A DNA stretch of 39,002 nt from Paulinella micropora. Its lineage: Eukaryota > Cercozoa > Imbricatea > Euglyphida. A model generated the notes under the pieces. The model did no database searches. It saw only the letters and a list, made by a program, of their open reading frames with translations, and was not told the DNA's origin. The translations under genes and the position numbers were made by a program. The stretch covers positions 812,013-851,014 of the forward strand of contig BJOX01000025.1 in the NCBI GenBank assembly GCA_009731375.1. The letters run 5' to 3'. This document shows, piece after piece, positions 34,841-39,002 of this stretch (the stretch's first letter is position 1; each line of letters opens with the position of its first letter).

Positions 34841-34966
34841 TGATATTTGTTTCAGACTACGTCTTCAACAAACATCGTAAAACCGATTTATTTTTTCCTA
34901 AAATAAAAAATAGATGTTTTAGAATAAGCGGAAATGCGAAGCATGAAGCGCAATTCTAAAATATCA
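34841..34966. repeat. Intergenic hairpin element IG3
   Basis: Left arm 34841-34877 (TGATATTT to AAACATCG) is nearly the reverse complement of the right arm of IG1. Right arm about 34911-34966 (AGATGTTT to AAATATCA) contains the stem TTTAGAAT/ATTCTAAA and the hairpin ATGCGAAGCAT. It is nearly identical in direct orientation to the right arm of IG4. Confidence 0.8.
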
Positions 34967-36211
34967 AAAGCAAAAGTCCGTCCACCTCGGGTTTATAGGA
35001 ATAAGAGCGGGAGGCCTTATATTATCCAGAAGGGTAAAAAATATTATCTTAATTTTGGTAAGAACACAAATGATATGAGCACACTTCAAATCGTTAAGTT
35101 GTTTTTGAAATATATTGGTAAGCCGAGGCCTCAAAGGCAGGGCCGCAAACCGAGGGAAAAAATAATCAAATCTGATTTCAATCGTCTTGAACATGAGAAC
35201 AGAAACCAGATACAAAGCAACTTACAAAAGAGATATGAGTTAATACATGACGAGGAAGCAAAGGAAAAGAAGAAAAGGGATGAGATAGAAGAAGAAAAGA
35301 AAAGGCTAGAACGAAAAGACATAGCAGATGCTAAGGAAAGACAAGATATAATGGATAGGGAACATAAAAGAGAACTAGCGGATATTAATGAACGACAAGA
35401 ACAAAAAGCCAGAGAACTAAGAAGGAAGCAAAAACTCATAGAAGATGTAAAATATGAAGAAGGCAGAAAAAATAGGATACAAGCATTACCACCGCCACCA
35501 CAATATCAATATATTATGCCACCGCAGCAGGGACAGCCACAAGCACAGCCATTAGGAGCCCCGCCACAAGCACCGCCATTACCTAATTTAGGAGGTGAAG
35601 CACCATTGAAAACAAAAGAGCAATATGAGGAAGAAAAAAAGCAAAAGCAAAAAGATATTGAAACACTGAAATTAGCAGGATATACAGATAAGTTCATAAA
35701 AAAGATGAGTCGTAAAGACTTACAAAAAGCCAGTCAAGATATTCAGACGGCTATAGCCACAGCGTCATCTTTAGAGGAACAGAAAAAGTTAGCAGAAGAA
35801 TATAAAGAAAAACTTGAAAAGGAAGAAAAGAAAGCAGAAGAAAAGGGCAAGCATTTTGAAAATTTACAAATTAATCAATTTTTAATCTCTGCATTTTCAA
35901 AAACTTATCACCCAAACATTACTATAAAAGAGTTAGCACAGGCTTTAAAAAAGAGACTAGATAGTGATGGACATAAAAAATTAAATTACAAAGACACTTC
36001 AAAGTGGACAATTAACATGATTAAAAGGTTTAATATTGATGTTGGAAATGAAAAGGAAAACGTAAAAAGAAAACTAGCGGATTATGCTATATATGAAGAG
36101 TTTATGGGTATTAATGAACAAAAAGGGAATGGAGCGAAGACATTAGAAGAATTAATTGATAAGGTATTTTCAATAAAAATAATTAAAAAAAAAATATCTA
36201 TCCCGCAATGA
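34934..36211 (+). CDS. Large coiled-coil virion-associated protein, 425 aa
   Basis: Intact. ATG 34934 lies inside the right arm of IG3; a second Met at 34943 is equally possible. Residues 15-45 have a short basic domain with RVYRNKSGRPYIIQKGKKYY, a pattern seen in proteins of Polinton-like and related viruses. Residues about 85-180 are a long charged coiled coil. Residues 185-225 are Pro/Gln-rich. Residues 235-310 are a second coiled coil. The C-terminal 110 residues form a folded helical domain (HPNITIKELAQALKKRLDSD). It lies between the core-like protein and the protease, so a scaffold or cement role is likely but not shown. It is the longest intact gene in the element. Confidence 0.6.
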   Translation: MRSMKRNSKISKAKVRPPRVYRNKSGRPYIIQKGKKYYLNFGKNTNDMSTLQIVKLFLKYIGKPRPQRQGRKPREKIIKSDFNRLEHENRNQIQSNLQKRYELIHDEEAKEKKKRDEIEEEKKRLERKDIADAKERQDIMDREHKRELADINERQEQKARELRRKQKLIEDVKYEEGRKNRIQALPPPPQYQYIMPPQQGQPQAQPLGAPPQAPPLPNLGGEAPLKTKEQYEEEKKQKQKDIETLKLAGYTDKFIKKMSRKDLQKASQDIQTAIATASSLEEQKKLAEEYKEKLEKEEKKAEEKGKHFENLQINQFLISAFSKTYHPNITIKELAQALKKRLDSDGHKKLNYKDTSKWTINMIKRFNIDVGNEKENVKRKLADYAIYEEFMGINEQKGNGAKTLEELIDKVFSIKIIKKKISIPQ

Positions 36212-36224
36212 TTGGAGGCACACA

Positions 36225-37016
36225 ATGAATAAAAAGGACTTTGTAAAAACTCTAACTAGCAAAATGACTATAGACCCAAATGTAGATAAACAAGTTTCAA
36301 ATGATTTGAATATTGACGAGAGAATGCCCACGGAGGGGGTTTCATCCCCTACCATACCCCCGAGCGTCGCGGAGACAACTATTACCACATCATTAGAGCA
36401 CCAGCAAGAGGAGCCACAGCAACAACAGCAAGAGGAGCCACAGCAACAACAGCAAGAGGAGCCACAGCAAGAGCCAGAGCAACAGCAAGAGCAATCCATG
36501 CAGGAAGGAGAGGGACGGGGACTAATGACTAATGAAATAGACGACATAATGAAAAAATATGGATGGTATTACTATCTCGGAACAATAGCCAGTGATGAAA
36601 TCTACAAGTTGAAGCCATGAAGCAGAAAGCGATATGGATTTATTATGAATTTGGACAATCACAAACAAGCGGGGTCTCATTGGATCGCAGTATGGATAAG
36701 TCTAGATAAAGACAGGAGTGTTGAAGTCTATGACCCTTTAGCACTTTATGAACCTACTGAAGACTTCCAACAACAAATGAAACAACTAATTGACAAAAGC
36801 CATCCCAATAGTTATTTGTTAATGAAGGTTGATCAAGTAAAACAACAATCAAACACATCAGACACGTGCGGTTGGCATAGTATGAGATTTTTAATGGAGC
36901 GAGCGAATGGAAACAGGTTTAAGTTTGCTAGTGGATATACAGACATAAAAGAAGAAGAAGAAGCGGAGAAATTAAAAGCACAGAATGGGTATGGCCATTT
37001 TGATACATTTATTTGA
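36225..37016 (+). pseudogene. Adenovirus-type cysteine protease with Gln-rich N-terminal extension, one in-frame TGA
   Basis: Ulp1/adenain-like maturation protease, which cleaves virion proteins during assembly. An N-terminal extension of about 95 residues contains a 24-bp DNA repeat encoding QQQQEEPQ units (36.40-36.48 kb). The core starts at GLMTNEIDDIMKKYGW. After an in-frame TGA at 36618-36620 the same frame continues through the catalytic His (GSHWIAVWI), the acid (VYDPL), the Gln-rich QVKQQ before the active site, and the Cys (TSDTCGWHSMRF). The total of 263 codons exceeds adenain (about 204) because of the extension. The stop codon TGA at 37014 is itself the start of TGATATTT in IG4. 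A hairpin-like segment at 36332-36361 is shared with IG4. Confidence 0.88.
36332..36361. repeat. GGGG-rich hairpin segment shared with IG4
   Basis: GGAGGGGGTTTCATCCCC followed by TACCATACCCC, inside the protease N-terminal extension. A near copy is at 37026-37054, sharing the exact 15-mer CCCCTACCATACCCC. Confidence 0.7.
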
Positions 37017-37203
37017 TATTTGTTTGGAGGGGTTCCACCCCTACCATACCCCGCGGGTTTGGAAAGGGGCCCAGCCCCTTCCATAAACATCGGGGGCTAC
37101 GCACTTTTAAGGATTACAATAAGCTTTAATTTTTTTGAAAAAGAAAAAAACGATGTTTAGAATAAGCAAGAGTGCGGAGCACGAAGCGCAATTCTAAATA
37201 TAA
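37014..37203. repeat. Intergenic hairpin element IG4
   Basis: Left arm 37014-37092 overlaps the protease stop (TGATATTT) and ends AAACATCG. It contains two G/C hairpins (GGAGGGGTTCCACCCCT and a GGAAAGGGGCC/CCCCTTCC pair). Right arm 37151-37203 runs CGATGTTT to AAATATAA and contains GTGCGGAGCAC. The ATG of the penton-like gene begins at its last base. Confidence 0.8.
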
Positions 37204-38008
37204 TGGAGTATAAGGGAGGCCGTGCGAGTGGTATCTATTACATAAATAGTAAAAATAAAATAACGGCAACAGACAGCGACTTCACACACGAAGTCAATAT
37301 GAAGGGACTAGATAATCCCACACATTGTAAAATACTTCATATATATGTGCCGTAGTCATATTACTCTGTGGCTTCACCATAAAATACTTTTACTCTTAGC
37401 GAAGACGGGTATGAGGCTTTAATTACGATACCTGAGGGAAACTACACAATGAACAATCTAAAAACTAAGAGGTGCTGACGACAGAAAGTCCGAATGACTA
37501 TACTTATGTTGTCTCAAGCAACAATACAAACACAGAAGCGGAGGATGGTAAATTAACATTCAGTGTTTCAAATAACGGAGGTATTCAACCGCGGTTTATA
37601 TTTGATGGTGATACCCGTATTCACGAGGTTATGGGTTTTGATAGAAATTCAACATATTTCTTTGCTAATGATTTTATTAAATCGCCAAATGTGATTATTT
37701 TAACTAGCAAAAAGACTTTATACCTTCAGTCGGACTTAGTTGGTGAAGGAGATAATCATGTGCTACAAGAAATATACACAGCCAACGAAATTCCATTTGG
37801 AGCCATTATATACGACGGAAGTGGGTCTGAGTATGGTAAGAAATTATCAACCAGTTCGAATAATGTATATAGGTTTTATCTTACAGACGAAAACGACCAA
37901 GCAATTAATCTTAATGGTTTGGGTATCGTTATGACATTGTTGATTTACAGAGAGACTAATTATTTTAATTTATTTACATCATTTTTCAATTTATTAAAGG
38001 TGAGGTAG
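37203..38008 (+). pseudogene. Penton-like minor capsid protein, broken by two stops and a frameshift
   Basis: Single jelly-roll vertex protein of the Polinton/virophage type. ATG 37203 starts MEYKGGRASGIYYINSKNKI, a characteristic N-terminus. In-frame TAG at 37353-37355 and TAA at 37380-37382 interrupt it. The same frame continues with NTFTLSEDGYEA and IPEGNYTMNNL, both expected for the family. A frameshift near 37.46 kb leads to the last 178 codons, including IHEVMGFD and YRFYLTDENDQAINLNGLGI, the conserved C-terminal strand. The total of about 268 codons is normal. It lies between the protease and the major capsid gene, the usual order. Confidence 0.88.
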
Positions 38009-38043
38009 TGATTTAAATATTTATTTTAATATTTAATTTTTTC

Positions 38044-38053
38044 TATAAATATA
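38044..38053 (+). promoter_or_regulatory. TATA-like element before the capsid gene
   Basis: TATAAATATA about 50 bp upstream of ATG 38104, in an AT-rich 95-bp intergenic stretch. A late promoter is plausible. Confidence 0.45.
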
Positions 38054-38103
38054 TTCCAGTGAATTAGTTAATTTTCACAACTGCCAAAAAATCTAAAAAC
38101 AAA

Positions 38104-38742
38104 ATGCCCACACAACACGGAGGCGAATTGGACTTTTCTAAAACTGACTACATCAGTGCTTCTTATCGTTTGAATAAGCTCGCCCCTCGTGAGGGTTCTG
38201 GAACATTTGAAGTCACCACTGCAGGTGGACAAGAACGAAGTTTTGACCTTATTAGCAGACCTTTTAACCTCGCTCGGTCTTATTTAAGTTTTACTTATAC
38301 TATGAAAGCGGCTGGTGCCAATGTTTATTCTAGAATTGTTATGGACTGCCTTTCACAAATTAGCCAGATACAACTTCAGACCCGTAGCGGTGTTTATCTG
38401 TGCGACCTGAACCATCTCAGAATGGTAACTAAGATGCTGTGGAAACCAGAAATGAGCTTGAAGGATTTCCTAGACCTTCCTAACCACGGGGATGCTAGTG
38501 GATATGGTTGTATGCTCCAAAAGTGTAATGCTAACGGATTGATTAACATTAGTGCTCTTGAAGCAACTAGAACAGCCTTTCGTGCGGCCACTGATGGTGC
38601 TAACGATGTTGCCGCCTCTACTCAGGGTCTATTGCGTGAGCCCGTGATTTCTGCTCGTCGTCATGATGATGCTGCTCTAACGACTGGAGTTGGAGCACTA
38701 TCCGACGTAAATGTTAATTACAACGTGGCGAAGTATAACTAA
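38104..38742 (+). pseudogene. mcp: Major capsid protein, N-terminal part only
   Basis: Double jelly-roll capsid protein of the Polinton-like type. ATG 38104 is followed by FSKTDYISASYRLNKLAPRE, then jelly-roll strands (FDLISRPFNLARSYLSFTYT, VYSRIVMDCLSQISQIQLQT). It ends in a TAA after 212 codons, where relatives have roughly twice as many or more. The 21 codons after the stop stay open in the same frame and look like the start of the second half (GGIPFSEIFHEVYG). After that the similarity stops. The gene is thus decayed or cut at about 38.8 kb, near the end of the recognisable element. Confidence 0.75.
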
Positions 38743-38808
38743 ACATTCGACAATCTTGGGGGTATCCCTTTTTCCGAAATTTTCCATGAAGTATATGGAC
38801 TTTTTTGA

Positions 38809-39002
38809 AAACGTGTGGAAATGAAAGGAAATGAATTCCCTGATTGCAGAACATATAAAAATAATATTAAAATATGTTTTTATTAATTGTAATACACTTT
38901 AACTTCATCTTCAGAGGTGGGCAGGAACCGGTCCGACACGGTAATTTTTCTACTTTTTCGTAGTCCCGGCTACCATGAATCTATGATGATAACAATGCCG
39001 AA
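38809..39002. other. Right flank, no gene seen
   Basis: AT-rich to about 38905, then mixed sequence around AGGAACCGGTCCGACACGG that looks unlike the viral genes and is probably host. No terminal inverted repeat or target duplication is recognised. Confidence 0.5.

Noticed and set aside
21356-37382. Alternative genetic code (TAG or TGA reassigned) explaining in-frame stops
   Set aside because: TAG, TGA and TAA all occur in frame. Paralogous modules show different residues at these positions (Tyr, Gly), and frameshifts accompany the stops, so decay is simpler.
20871-39002. Terminal inverted repeats of the viral element
   Set aside because: Comparing the two flanks by eye gave no convincing inverted match. 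An alignment over more flanking sequence would be decisive.

Overview
The window has two unrelated halves. Bases 1 to about 20,870 are eukaryotic host DNA dominated by microsatellites: GATA/TCTA, CATA, GTAG, TCAA, GATATA, AAG, GA and pentamer arrays. Short non-repetitive islands sit between the arrays. Read on the minus strand, many islands are small exons bounded by AG acceptors and GT donors (GTATGT, GTGAGT, GTATCT) that encode coiled-coil-like peptides. Many have been copied in truncated form into the arrays. The host is therefore a eukaryote with spliceosomal introns; I cannot name it from the sequence. This half also holds two dispersed or duplicated non-repetitive elements, a homopurine tract of about 690 bp and three of the four assembly gaps.

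Bases about 20,900 to 38,810 are a decayed endogenous DNA virus of the Polinton/Maverick (Polinton-like virus) lineage. Its hallmark genes are a protein-primed family B DNA polymerase (21.9-25.9 kb), an rve integrase on the minus strand (27.4-28.3 kb), an A32/FtsK-type packaging ATPase (33.5-34.3 kb), an adenovirus-type cysteine protease (36.2-37.0 kb), a penton-like minor capsid protein (37.2-38.0 kb) and the N-terminal part of a major capsid protein (38.1-38.7 kb). It also carries a phage-like fibre of about 1,190 codons ending in an S74-type intramolecular chaperone (29.0-32.6 kb), a basic Gly-rich core-like protein, a large coiled-coil protein and several small unrecognised genes.

Most large genes are broken: frameshifts and in-frame stops in the polymerase, fibre and penton, a frameshift in the integrase, a stop in the protease, and loss of the 3' part of the capsid gene. 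The ATPase, the 425-aa coiled-coil gene and several small genes are intact. This points to an inactive copy of moderate age, with sequencing error as a possible contributor. No terminal inverted repeats could be recognised.

The most unusual feature is a family of intergenic elements in the viral half (25.90-26.01, 34.33-34.45, 34.84-34.97 and 37.01-37.20 kb). Each has a left arm running from TGATATTT to AAACATCG and a right arm running from CGATGTTT to AAATATCA or AAATATAA. Three of the four left arms begin at or inside the stop codon of the upstream gene. Arms match better between different elements than within one element, as if gene cassettes had been shuffled by recombination at these sites.
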